Notes under the pieces: model-generated | The model's database searches: none | Told to the model about the DNA's origin: nothing | Seen by the model: the letters and a program-made list of their open reading frames with translations, nothing else | Shown: piece after piece, positions 53,901 to 61,540 of the stretch | Layout: each line of letters opens with the position of its first letter | Numbering within the stretch: position 1 is the stretch's first letter | Made by a program: the position numbers and the translations under genes | NCBI GenBank assembly: GCA_006218045.1 | Contig: VBWB01000020.1 | Coordinates: 1-64,000, forward strand | From: Stygiobacter sp. | GTDB lineage: Bacteria; Pseudomonadota; Alphaproteobacteria; Rhodospirillales; Magnetospirillaceae | Direction of reading: 5' to 3' | Length of the DNA: 64,000 bases

Positions 53901-56900
53901 CTGAAGAACGCCAACGGCACCTACACCGAATATGATGCCGGCCACAATAATGCCGGCACCTGGAGCTTCAGCGAAGCCGAATTGAAGAACCTGTACTTCA
54001 AGCCGGCGGCCAATTCCAACGTCGACGTGGCGCTTCAGGTCAACGCGGTGTCCACCGACGGCAGCAGCACAGCCACCCGCACCGCCACCATCAACGTGGT
54101 GGTCACCGGCGTCGCCGATCCGTCCAACGTGACCTGGGTGGATGCGGAACAGAAATACATCGCCCAGGCCGACGGCACCGAGGGCAATGTCATCCATCCG
54201 CATCTGGAAACCTATGTCAGCGTCGATACCGACGGCTCGGAAAGCCTGAGCGTGGTCATCTCCGGCGTGCCCGCCGGCGTGACCGTCACCCTGGACGGCG
54301 TCAGCACCGACCAGCTCAAATATATCGGCAACGGCAAATGGTCGGTGGCGCCTGATTACGTCGATAATGTCCGCCTGATCGCGCCCACCGATTATTCCGG
54401 TACCTTCGACCTGTCGGTCAGCCTGATCACCACCGAAAACGACGGCGATTACGAAAAGGTCGATGCCACCTTGCGCGTCACCGTCACCCCCGATGCCGAC
54501 CTGCCCACCGGCAGCATCGGCGGCAGCGGCAACGAAGATGCCGGCGTCGTCAATATCAGCCTGACCGCCAATGTCGCCGATATGGGCGACGGCATCGCCG
54601 GCTATGGCAATGGCGGCATCGAAAGCATCGTCAGCATCACCAATGTGGTGGTCGATGTCGACCTGCTGGTCGACACCTTGCTGGCCCAGGCGGCGACCGC
54701 TGCCGGCACCAGCGTCGCCAATCTGCCCCCGTCCACGGTCGCCGATATCCTCGACGACGTCACCGTCACCTATGGCGGCACCACCTACACCGCCCAGGCC
54801 GACGGCTCGGGCAATTACCAGATCACCGTGCCGTCCGTCACCGTCACCCCCGGCCAGACCAGCGTCACCGTGTCGGGGCTGGCCCTGCACGGCGTGCCCG
54901 ATAATTGGGCCAAGGATTTCAACATCAAGATGACGGTGACCGCCCAGGACGGCGCCGATACCCAGGCGCGCGACATCAGCGGCAAGGTGGTGGTCAAGGC
55001 GGTGGCGGACGAGCCCAATCTGGTCATCGACGCCGATACCGACGCGACCCCGCTGGTGCATGATTACGTCACCGGCACCATGGTCGTGGGTGGCCACACC
55101 ATCGATACCCACGAGGTGACCCTGACCGGCGACATCAGCGTCGCCGACACCGCCCTTTATAGCGGCGACATTTCGGAAAGCCTGTACCTGAAGATCAGCG
55201 GCGTGCCCAACGGCGTGTCGGTGCAAGGCGGCATCAACAACGGCGACGGTTCGTGGACCGTGCCGGGCGGCACCGAGATCGCCAGCATCAAGCTGGTGGC
55301 CACCTCGCTTTACAGCCGCACCGACGCCGATGGCGACACCATCGCCGATGACGTCACCTTGACCATCAAGGCGGTGGTCACCGACGTCGATCCCGATGGC
55401 GGTTCCGACACCGAGGACGGTTCGGTCAGCGTCGTCGTCAATTTCGGTGATTTCGGCGGCTCCGGCGGCAGCGAGAACCTGCCACCCATCCCCACCGGCG
55501 ACATCACCGGCACCATCACCGGCACCGAGGATGGTGCGGTCGCCCTGTCGCAGGTGAAGCCTTTGATCAGCGTCGTCGACGGCAACGGCGATCCGCTGAC
55601 CGTCAATGCCAGCGGTGTGGCCAGCGATGGCTCCACCGTCAGCGTGGTGCTGGTGGTGCCCAAGGGCTGGAGCATTTCCGGCTCGGGCTATTACCAGATC
55701 GACGCCATCGACAGCGATGCCAATGGCAGCGCCGATACCTTCACCTATACGGTGCCCTATAGCGCCCTGGGCAGCGTCACCCTGACCCCGCCCAAGGATT
55801 TCGCCGGTGATAGCAGTGCGCTTCAGGCCCGGGTGGTGGTGACCACCGCCGACGGCCGCTATGACACCGCCTCGGCGGCGTTGCAGGTGGTGCCGGTCAA
55901 GATCACCCCGGTGGTCGATGGCCCCTCCATCCAAGGCACTATCGATCATGTGGCCGAGGATGGCGCCGATGCCGGCATCACGCTGACCATCACCGATATC
56001 GACATCGATAATTCGGAAAGCCTGAATTCCAACGTCATCAAGATCCGCATCGCCGACGAAGGCGGCAAGGTGACGGGCGAGTTGACCGCCGATGGCAGCG
56101 GCGGCTTCACCATGAGCGCCGGGGTGCATGGCAGCGGCTATACCGAATATACCGTCACCGTGAACGATACCTCGTTGTTCAACGGCTCGGGCATCGTCCT
56201 CGGCGGTCTGCACTTCAACCCGGCCAACGATTATTCCGGCACGGTCGGCTTGCAGGTGCTGGTCGAGGTCAAGGATCAGGTCACCGTCGATGGCGGCGCC
56301 ACCACCTTGACCGATATCCAGACCAAGACCTCGCATTTCAGCATCACGGTGACCTCGGTGGTGGACGACAGCGTCTTTACCCCCGGAATCAATGCCGGCA
56401 TCGAGGACCAGTCGGGCGGCATTCCGCTCAACATGGAAATCCAGCATTCCGACGTCATCGCCGCCGGCACCGACTGGAGCACCGAGACCATGTCGGTGAT
56501 CATCAGCGGCGTGCCCACCGGCGCCTCGCTGACCGGCGCCTATAACAACGGCAACGGCACCTGGACGGTGAAGGACAGTTCGCTTTCCTTCAACGCCAGC
56601 ACCGGCAAGTGGGAATTGCAGGGCGTCAAGTTCGTGCCGGCCCAGGACAATTCCGCCGACGCCAATCTGACCGTGACCACCTTCGCCAAGGAAGCCGGCA
56701 CCAACACCTGGGTCGAGGACGGCTCGGCCCCGTTCACCGTATTGGTGGCGGCCCGCGCCGACGGTGCCACCGTCAATCCGCAGAATGTCAGCGGCACCGA
56801 GGACGTGCTGCTGGCCCTGGATTTGGGCGTGCAGGTTCTCGACGCCTCGGAAACGGCGATCATCACCATCACCGGTGTGCCGCTTGAAAACGGCATCACC

Positions 56901-58862
56901 GATGCCGCCGGCAATGCGGTGGGCACCTGGACCCAGACCGGGTCGACCTGGACGGTGACGGTTTCCGCCAGCGAAGTGCGCAGCCTGGATCTGCTGGGCA
57001 GCGGCAAGCTGTATTTCGACGGCGCCACCCATGTGGCCGGGACCTGGACCATGGGCGTGTCGGTGGTTTCGGTCGATGACGACGCCGATTCCTTCAACGC
57101 CGGTACCGGCACCTATGGCGACGTGGTGCGCAACACCGATACCAGCGCCAGCTCGGGCTCGTTCGCCTTCACCGTCACCCTGGCCGCCGATGCCGATGCG
57201 CCCACCTTGACCGTTGCCGCCAACACGGTCAGCGGCAACGAGGACAGCGCCATCACTCTTAACGTCGCCGATGCCCGTGTCGATACCGACGGCTCGGAAA
57301 CCCTGTCGCTGACCATTAGCGGGGCACCGGCGGGGACCAAGTTCCTGGCCACCACCAACGGCAGCACCTGGACCGAGCACAGTGTCAATACCGAAGGCGG
57401 TTCGGTGACCATTTCCGGCACCTTGACCAACCTTAAGATGGTGCCGCCCGCCGATTACAACGGCACCGTCAATCTGACCCTGACCGCCACCGCCACCGAA
57501 GCCAACGGCGACACCGCGACCACCACGGCGCCCTTGCAGGTCACTGTGACGGCGGTCAACGATGCCCCCACCTTGGCCCTGTCCGGTGTCGCCGGCCTGG
57601 GCATCGCGGCGGGGGTGCACAACGCCGCCATGCATCTGATGCACGATGCCAGCGTGCTGATCAGCGATGTGGACGGCACCGCCTTGCAATCCTTGTCGCT
57701 GCATATCAGCGGCGCCAAGGCCGGCGATGCCCTGGGCCTGAGCGGGGTGACCCCGGCTTTCGACGGCTCGGGCAATATGACGGTGAGCGTCAACGGCAAG
57801 ACTTTCGCCGTCACTTACAACGACAGTACCGACACCCTGACCTTCAGCGGTCCGGCGGCGTCGTTCGCCGATTATCAGGCCATCATCAACACCCACGTCA
57901 TCTTCACCAGTTCGACCGGCACCTTGCTGGACGGGATGCGCAACGTCGACGTGACGGTGACCGATGCTTCCGGCGGGGTTTCCGGTTCGCTGTCCATTCC
58001 GGTGACGGTGGACGAGGCGGGCAGCGCCACCCCGACCACGGTCAGCGGCGATGCCCTGGGCAGCGTCTATTTCGGCGATGACGGCGCCCATCTCAACGGC
58101 ACCATCCCGGTCACCGCCGGGTTGGATATCGCCGATGGCGCCAGCATCAACCAGATGACGGTGACCTTGGATGGCATGGCAGGGGACTCGCTGGCCTTGA
58201 GCGGCATGACCGTCGGCGTCAACGAAGCCGGCTTGCTGGAAGTGTCGGGCAACGGCATCACCAGCGGCATCACCGTCAGCTTCGACAGCGGCAGCAACGC
58301 GTTGATCTTCTCGGGCTCGGGCTCGGCGACGGATTATGAAACCATCGCCGACAGCATCATCCTGTCCAGTGAAGACGGCAGCTTGGCGGCGGGCAGCCGC
58401 GACATCACCGTCGCTTTGTCCGACGGCAGCACCAGCACCTTCACCACCAACCTCGGCAGCGCTCTGGCGCTGGAAGGCGAGGCGGCGGGCGAGGTGCATT
58501 GGAATGCCGACGGCAGCGCCGTGGTCGACGACACCATGATCGTGCCGTGGGGCTATGACGGCAGCCTGGATGGCGGCAGCAACGGCGTTGATGCGCTGAT
58601 GGTGCAGTACAATAACGGCTCCGCCGACAGCTTCGACTGGATATTCACCGTGGTGGATGGCGGCGACATCCTGGCCACCGCCGCCGCCGATGCCAACAAG
58701 TCGTTCATCGTCGACATCCAAAGCGGCACGGCCAATGTCAGCGAAGACCATAACTCGGTGGTGTTCAGCACCGACGCCGACGGTCAGATCGTCTTCCAGG
58801 ACGCACTCAACAACACCTCGTCCACCATGCATTTCGACAATATCGAGCGCTTGCTGGGCTGA
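47904..58862 (+). CDS. Giant type I-secreted repeat adhesin (3652 residues)
   Basis: The ATG at 47904 follows GGAGGGA. There is no signal peptide. The acidic N-terminal region (about residues 1-190) has an Ala/Pro-rich stretch (APAAAAAEVPPEVVPPVVP). The rest is some twenty beta-sandwich repeats of 90-190 residues, each opening with a NEDxW/GVEDKW-like motif, then D.DGSE.L..TI.G.P.G, and ending with Ala-Asp-x-Pro. This is the pattern of cadherin-like/T1SS-143-type Ca-binding adhesin repeats. The C-terminal 110 residues (NNGSADSFDWIFTVVDGG, ending MHFDNIERLLG) form a plausible T1SS secretion signal. No RTX nonapeptide block was found. A five-domain block is duplicated (48.86-51.09 and 51.09-53.33 kb). 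It probably mediates biofilm or surface attachment. Confidence 0.93.
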   Translation: MAEDNLNQPENDAPTNEGAEISTLDALHLDGKGTDRLDDADEQDMPEAGAGEKEDVKGFANVQSANRETFEKMQAGAPAEEGAVPVGDQVIPDIYTPSEPDNLVEARFENPQPRFTPEAAEGGDENDAPPSREGLRPEEPEEAPRPTADGLGEDEEDGGDTPAPAAAAAEVPPEVVPPVVPPAVNPDPDNPPVAQAPSLSVVAASGTEDIPTKLEITASTNNSDNGPETLSSISISGIPDYFTIVDGAGNPVGTLSGGTWTLSNPTQAQLDDIYLKNLDDDDDADFSGTLNLTVTATSSDTGTTATTSAPLSVTIVAVADAPGLSAVDSAGMENAWIGLDISVVDKDVGADNSETQTLYLSDLPDGASLRYTDGNGAVQTVSPTTLTGDANLPDGTYYVVPAEYRDSIEVKSASNDSADFTLSVRATSTEDSNGDVAISGPVTINVDVGVVDPTATGGTYNVNEDQWAALSLSATLNADMAGTGTDGAETLKVYLEDVPAGVVIRDSNTGAPLATTTYTDADGVSHTGYDVTSYMDGTGAIAGLQTRWAAEHKSDAIDFNLRAVINDIDHTEQDGDDDNSATLNDTGTAIHSLAPDIADATAAVRVTFTPVADAPNLGVTASAIGVEDKWFNLGITSSLNDTDGSESLSVTVTGPANTFTLNHGSVVDNGNGTVTYTLTPAQLTGLQIKGGQDYDGNFNLTVTATATEGVGGDTESVSTTIAVDVLSDADKPVVSVVDATQIINEDDFYNLRAAVTGDASGNTTAVQGNLTEAGSADGDGDTDGDGKIESADGSETLTFKVTAQQDSRLVIDNDGVAGISAGDTVIDLNAANGRTVEVSAKDVYDGKIFVGGKEDWASTDDTDTLKFDVVTKATEANGAADDAIDNDTDLARSATAQSDVDTLTLKVVAQHEADTAISAANSGFEDGLTGLTDNRGDDAGTAIPLTPTIEFKDLDHSEKPTGLVTITTDDANFLNGTVSLNGVALTGSANGDGTTTFTINGATFSQTGDTYVVQGLSFMPKDDYAGTITYDVGIQAYDDDTGITKTWVKEDATISVTAVADVPAVATVNTGTMESGAGGSIPLSISVSNADNDGSEAQYVYISGVPAAAGALSVGGVAITPISASFAVDGTNITASAANPVYKVNAGDLADLRLSVSGNYSNDLNLTVWGVSQEASNGDVAISSPASLRVDIGVVDPLISGNAISGNEDAYVSLAAIKANVGAADGSETLTVYVEDLNSGFGLYQNVGGTYVALTTSTYTDPSGASHTGYKIPAALVAADGSLSGVYIKSKTANDDGDTSFTVRAVANDTDSDATPTATNTAYGQTWADTAQTTQTVTLTVNAVVDTVTPTTTAIGVEDKFVALNIAAPLVDTDGSETVTVSVSGLPAGLSLYQGTTLLTPDGNGAYSFSSNDSNALKAQLADLRVTGLVEDSNVDSYGPTTSTNAGIDITDFTLTLSTTTTEAAGGSQTVNQTVNVKVYGDADTPTLVVTEGATEGAAVHVNEDDWYNLKDALVSISGEDGTTPTGLATTSADGSEVLYFKITATNSYTRIWIDADGDGQKGTLASPDAGDTFKELTNGESITVSAADVAAGKVRIGGDENWGNATLEVKITPIAKETDGDTAGEVNSANAALTASNTFDNNAANDLTRAGEASGAQQSLWLRIDPVADTTTISGTASGNEDSAGITFAPTIKLTDTDGSESLSGNVEILVSGTMDGALKLSGVALTAAGTTDVGGVTYTIYTVPVGTLTYNAATSTYTVANLKYVPNANSDLDVTYRVRTTTADAGSPDSYTTTSSIGTITVKAVADAPSIGIGAMVATVVSNTATAQTTITGAEDGYIALDLTAARTDLDGSETLTSATLTSVPAGWSVVYLDPADGQYKAYGNSGTTWTLDLNKLDNVFIHPPQDSDADASKIVFNVTSTEAATGGQVATKNATTSVAFNVVVDAVADQPNLVVSDARVLEDSLVKLDIRPSETDIDGSETLSVTIGNANGGSFWLKNANGTYTEYDAGHNNAGTWSFSEAELKNLYFKPAANSNVDVALQVNAVSTDGSSTATRTATINVVVTGVADPSNVTWVDAEQKYIAQADGTEGNVIHPHLETYVSVDTDGSESLSVVISGVPAGVTVTLDGVSTDQLKYIGNGKWSVAPDYVDNVRLIAPTDYSGTFDLSVSLITTENDGDYEKVDATLRVTVTPDADLPTGSIGGSGNEDAGVVNISLTANVADMGDGIAGYGNGGIESIVSITNVVVDVDLLVDTLLAQAATAAGTSVANLPPSTVADILDDVTVTYGGTTYTAQADGSGNYQITVPSVTVTPGQTSVTVSGLALHGVPDNWAKDFNIKMTVTAQDGADTQARDISGKVVVKAVADEPNLVIDADTDATPLVHDYVTGTMVVGGHTIDTHEVTLTGDISVADTALYSGDISESLYLKISGVPNGVSVQGGINNGDGSWTVPGGTEIASIKLVATSLYSRTDADGDTIADDVTLTIKAVVTDVDPDGGSDTEDGSVSVVVNFGDFGGSGGSENLPPIPTGDITGTITGTEDGAVALSQVKPLISVVDGNGDPLTVNASGVASDGSTVSVVLVVPKGWSISGSGYYQIDAIDSDANGSADTFTYTVPYSALGSVTLTPPKDFAGDSSALQARVVVTTADGRYDTASAALQVVPVKITPVVDGPSIQGTIDHVAEDGADAGITLTITDIDIDNSESLNSNVIKIRIADEGGKVTGELTADGSGGFTMSAGVHGSGYTEYTVTVNDTSLFNGSGIVLGGLHFNPANDYSGTVGLQVLVEVKDQVTVDGGATTLTDIQTKTSHFSITVTSVVDDSVFTPGINAGIEDQSGGIPLNMEIQHSDVIAAGTDWSTETMSVIISGVPTGASLTGAYNNGNGTWTVKDSSLSFNASTGKWELQGVKFVPAQDNSADANLTVTTFAKEAGTNTWVEDGSAPFTVLVAARADGATVNPQNVSGTEDVLLALDLGVQVLDASETAIITITGVPLENGITDAAGNAVGTWTQTGSTWTVTVSASEVRSLDLLGSGKLYFDGATHVAGTWTMGVSVVSVDDDADSFNAGTGTYGDVVRNTDTSASSGSFAFTVTLAADADAPTLTVAANTVSGNEDSAITLNVADARVDTDGSETLSLTISGAPAGTKFLATTNGSTWTEHSVNTEGGSVTISGTLTNLKMVPPADYNGTVNLTLTATATEANGDTATTTAPLQVTVTAVNDAPTLALSGVAGLGIAAGVHNAAMHLMHDASVLISDVDGTALQSLSLHISGAKAGDALGLSGVTPAFDGSGNMTVSVNGKTFAVTYNDSTDTLTFSGPAASFADYQAIINTHVIFTSSTGTLLDGMRNVDVTVTDASGGVSGSLSIPVTVDEAGSATPTTVSGDALGSVYFGDDGAHLNGTIPVTAGLDIADGASINQMTVTLDGMAGDSLALSGMTVGVNEAGLLEVSGNGITSGITVSFDSGSNALIFSGSGSATDYETIADSIILSSEDGSLAAGSRDITVALSDGSTSTFTTNLGSALALEGEAAGEVHWNADGSAVVDDTMIVPWGYDGSLDGGSNGVDALMVQYNNGSADSFDWIFTVVDGGDILATAAADANKSFIVDIQSGTANVSEDHNSVVFSTDADGQIVFQDALNNTSSTMHFDNIERLLG
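48857..53325 (+). repeat. Duplicated five-domain block inside the adhesin gene
   Basis: Two consecutive blocks of about 2.22-2.24 kb (48,857-51,079 and 51,080-53,325) contain the same domain order. Matching landmarks are SNGDVAISGPVTINVDVGVV/SNGDVAISSPASLRVDIGVV, GVEDKW/GVEDKF, NEDDFYNLRAAV/NEDDWYNLKDAL and GGKEDW/GGDENW. Protein similarity is moderate, so the duplication is old and not a recent tandem copy. Confidence 0.8.
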
Positions 58863-58880
58863 ATGTGGGATTATTGCTGG

Positions 58881-58918
58881 CGACCGCCCCTGGCGACGGG
58901 GGCGGTCGTTTTCTTTTC
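58881..58918 (+). terminator. Rho-independent terminator of the adhesin operon
   Basis: The stem CGACCGCCCC/GGGGCGGTCG with an 8-base loop is followed by TTTTCTTTTC, starting 18 bases after the adhesin stop. It overlaps the last codons of the convergent small gene. Confidence 0.9.
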
Positions 58919-59114
58919 AATCATAGAAGCCGTCGGGCGGGCGCATCATGGTTTCGCCGCCCGATAATTGGCGGGCCAGTTGGGCCGCCTCCTCGCAATC
59001 GGCGACGTAAGAGCGGATGGCGGCCAGCGCGCACTCTTCCGCGCTGCGGCCCTGTCTGCGGGCGACGATGGTCAGGCGGTTTTCCAGATCGCGGTCGAGC
59101 TTCAGGTCCAGCAT
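58917..59114 (-). CDS. Ribbon-helix-helix-like small protein (solitary antitoxin/regulator type)
   Basis: 65 residues from the ATG at 59112-59114, with GGAG eight bases ahead. LDLKLDRDLENRLTIVARRQ and GRSAEECALAAIRSYVADCE give the strand-helix-helix pattern of the CopG/ParD-like ribbon-helix-helix fold. The tail QLSGGETMMRPPDGFYD resembles the toxin-binding end of short antitoxins. No toxin gene is next to it, since prfC lies divergently on the other side. It is either an orphan antitoxin or a small regulator. Confidence 0.65.
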   Translation of the reverse strand: MLDLKLDRDLENRLTIVARRQGRSAEECALAAIRSYVADCEEAAQLARQLSGGETMMRPPDGFYD

Positions 59115-59168
59115 GGCGGGCTCCGTCAATTTCCTTGATTTATAGCGCCGTTCGGGACAAAAACCCGC

Positions 59169-60755
59169 ATGACTTCACTTGCTCAAGAAACGGCCCTGCG
59201 CCGCACCTTCGCCATTATTTCCCACCCCGACGCCGGTAAGACGACGTTGACGGAAAAGCTGCTGATGTTCGGCGGCGCCATTCAGATGGCCGGGGCCGTG
59301 CGTGCGCGCGGCGAACAACGGCGCACCCGCTCGGATTGGATGGCCATCGAGAAAGAGCGCGGCATCTCGGTGTCGGCCTCGGTGATGAGCTTCGAGCACG
59401 AGGGATTGTCCTATAATCTGCTGGATACGCCGGGCCACGAAGACTTTTCCGAGGACACCTATCGCACCCTGACCGCCGTCGATTCGGCGGTGATGGTGCT
59501 GGACGCGGCCAAGGGCATCGAGACCCAGACCTTGAAGCTGTTCGAGGTCTGCCGCATGCGCGACATGCCCATCGTCACCTTCATCAACAAGGTGGACCGC
59601 GAGGGGCGCGAGCCCATCGACCTGCTGGACGAGGTGGAAAAGACCCTGGCCCTCGACGTGGTGCCGGTGACCTGGCCCATCGGCATGGGCCGTGACTTGA
59701 AGGGCGTCTACGATCTGGTCAACGACCGCGTCATCATGTTCGACCCCGGTCGCGGCGACCACATCGCCGAGATGGCGGTGGACGCGCCCTTGGACAGCCC
59801 CAAGCTGGACGAGGCGGTGGGCGCGGCGGCGGCGGCCCGTCTGCGCGACGAGGTGGAACTGGTCCGGGGCGGCTATCCCGACTTCGATCTGGAAAGCTTT
59901 CGTGCCGGCCACATGACCCCGGTGTTCTTCGGTTCGGCCTTGAAGACCTTCGGCGTGGCGGAATTGCTGCGCGGCATCGGTCGGCTGGCGCCCAGCCCGC
60001 TGGCGCGCAAGACCGACAAGCGGCTGGTGGAGCCGACCGAGGACAAGGTGGCCGGCTTCGTCTTCAAAATCCAGGCCAATATGGACCCCAACCACCGCGA
60101 CCGCATCGCCTTTTTCCGCATCTGCTCGGGCCGCTTCAAGCGCGGCATGAAGGTCAAGCATGTGCGTTCGGGCAAGGTGATGGCTTTGGTCAACCCGGTG
60201 TTCTTCCTGGCGCAAAGCCGTGAACTGGCGGAAGAGGCCTTCCCCGGCGATATCATGGGCATTCCCAATCACGGCCAGTTGCGCATCGGCGATACGCTTT
60301 CCGAAGCCGAGGACATGAACTTCCTGGGTATTCCCACCTTCGCCCCGGAAGTGCTGCGCCGCGTCCGCCTGGATGACCCGATGAAGGCCAAGCAGTTGAA
60401 GAAGGCCCTGGACGATCTGGCGGAAGAGGGCGTTTCCCAGGTGTTCAAGCCCATCGACGGCTCGACCTGGATCGTCGGCGTCGTCGGTCCGTTGCAGTTC
60501 GACGTGTTGACCACCCGCATCGAATCGGAATACGGCATCAAGGCCGGGTTCGAGGATGGCGGCTTCGTCACCGCCCGCTGGGTCAGTTGCGATGATGCCA
60601 AAGAAATGGACCGCTTCGCCCTGGCCCACAAGACCAACATGGCCGAGGACCGCGAAGGCGCCGCCGTCTATCTGGCCCGCAACACCTGGCAATTGGGCCG
60701 GGCGCAGCAGGATTTCCCGGCCATCCGCTTCACCGCCACGCGCGAGCAGCACTGA
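59169..60755 (+). CDS. prfC: Peptide chain release factor 3
   Basis: 528 residues. GTPase motifs are SHPDAGKTTLTEKLL (G1), RGISVSASVMSFE (G2), LDTPGHEDFSEDTYR (G3) and FINKVDREGREPIDLL (G4). Later domains contain FVFKIQANMDPNHRDRIAF and VVGPLQFDVLTTRIESEY, characteristic of RF3. It recycles RF1/RF2 from the ribosome after peptide release. Single gene, standard length. Confidence 0.97.
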   Translation: MTSLAQETALRRTFAIISHPDAGKTTLTEKLLMFGGAIQMAGAVRARGEQRRTRSDWMAIEKERGISVSASVMSFEHEGLSYNLLDTPGHEDFSEDTYRTLTAVDSAVMVLDAAKGIETQTLKLFEVCRMRDMPIVTFINKVDREGREPIDLLDEVEKTLALDVVPVTWPIGMGRDLKGVYDLVNDRVIMFDPGRGDHIAEMAVDAPLDSPKLDEAVGAAAAARLRDEVELVRGGYPDFDLESFRAGHMTPVFFGSALKTFGVAELLRGIGRLAPSPLARKTDKRLVEPTEDKVAGFVFKIQANMDPNHRDRIAFFRICSGRFKRGMKVKHVRSGKVMALVNPVFFLAQSRELAEEAFPGDIMGIPNHGQLRIGDTLSEAEDMNFLGIPTFAPEVLRRVRLDDPMKAKQLKKALDDLAEEGVSQVFKPIDGSTWIVGVVGPLQFDVLTTRIESEYGIKAGFEDGGFVTARWVSCDDAKEMDRFALAHKTNMAEDREGAAVYLARNTWQLGRAQQDFPAIRFTATREQH

Positions 60756-60956
60756 TATATCCGGGGGAAAGTCCTTCGGCTTCGCCTCAGTGTACTTTTC
60801 CCCGATTTTTGAGATGTAAACCCGTGCTCAAGCAAGCTTTCCGCGCGGGTTTGCCTTTTTCTTCCGCCTTCGTGGCGAGCACGGCTCGCCGCAAAGGCGG
60901 TCAAAGGAAAAGCGAAAAACAGGCGCAGGGCCGCCCCAAGCCTATTTTTCTCCGCT
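60756..60956. other. Intergenic region filled mostly by an inverted-repeat element
   Basis: About 200 bases between convergent prfC and the secreted-protein gene. Nearly all of it belongs to the 194-bp element described separately. No gene is present. Confidence 0.6.
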
Positions 60957-60981
60957 TCAATCAACGGGGAAAAGTACACTG
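60788..60981. repeat. 194-bp MITE-like element with 17-bp perfect inverted ends
   Basis: The left end CAGTGTACTTTTCCCCG (60788-60804) is the exact reverse complement of 60965-60981. The inside has further stems: GGCGAGC-ACG-GCTCGCC near 60873-60889 inside a CCGCCTT/AAGGCGG pair, and AAACCCG/CGGGTTT near 60818-60851. No reading frame is carried. The size and terminal repeats fit a miniature mobile element or IS remnant. No target duplication is obvious. Confidence 0.6.
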
Positions 60982-61523
60982 TCGCACAGGCTGACATTGT
61001 GGATGAAGGCGCTCCACTGCCGCAGCATGTCGGGCGGAAAGGCAGGGGTGTCGCGTGGGCCGAAGGGGGCGCCGCGCCATTGCCGTTGCACCGCGTAAAG
61101 CGCATCCTTGCCCTGGATGGCGGTGACCAGGACGAAGCCGCCCTGGCCCGAGGTCTTGCCCTTGGAACAGGTGACCGAAACGCTGGCCATGGGATAGCCG
61201 TTGACCGGCTTTTCGTTGACGGCGCTGGGGCCGGCGGCCTCGCAGGCGTCGCGGGTGTACTGGACGATGCTGTCGGCGAATTGCCGCGCCGTCTGCCCTG
61301 ATTTGGGATAAATCTGCACGGTCAGGATCTCGGTCCACGACTTTTCGTCCTGGCCGGGCGGATACAGCCGGGTCACCACCATCTTGTCCGTGCGCGACAA
61401 TTGCACCGGCTGCCAACCGGTGGGCGGGGCCAGCAACAGCCGTTCGCCGGCGGGGTTGGGGTCGGCGGCCAGGGCCGGGGCGGCGGCAAGGCCAAGCAAG
61501 CAGACCAGAATGCAGGCGCGCAT
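60957..61523 (-). CDS. Secreted protein of unknown function
   Basis: 188 residues. The signal peptide is MRACILVCLLGLAAAPALA. The mature domain has ERLLLAPPTGWQPVQLSRTD, QDEKSWTEILTVQIYPKSGQ and CEAAGPSAVNEKPVNGYPMA, with Cys residues that may pair. Related proteins occur in alphaproteobacteria, but I know of no function. The last residues (CDSVLFPVD) and the stop lie inside the right end of the 194-bp element, so the natural C-terminus may have been replaced. It sits downstream of mutY on the same strand, 17 bases away. Confidence 0.7.
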   Translation of the reverse strand: MRACILVCLLGLAAAPALAADPNPAGERLLLAPPTGWQPVQLSRTDKMVVTRLYPPGQDEKSWTEILTVQIYPKSGQTARQFADSIVQYTRDACEAAGPSAVNEKPVNGYPMASVSVTCSKGKTSGQGGFVLVTAIQGKDALYAVQRQWRGAPFGPRDTPAFPPDMLRQWSAFIHNVSLCDSVLFPVD

Positions 61524-61540
61524 TGGTTTCGTCCTTTCTC

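Noticed and set aside
50790-58832. An 8-kb open frame on the minus strand opposite the adhesin gene (2680 codons)
   Set aside because: It is an artefact of the strong third-position GC bias and repetitive Asp/Thr/Gly codons of the adhesin. The predicted protein is low-complexity Gly/His/Val/Asp/Ala with no domain and no ribosome site.
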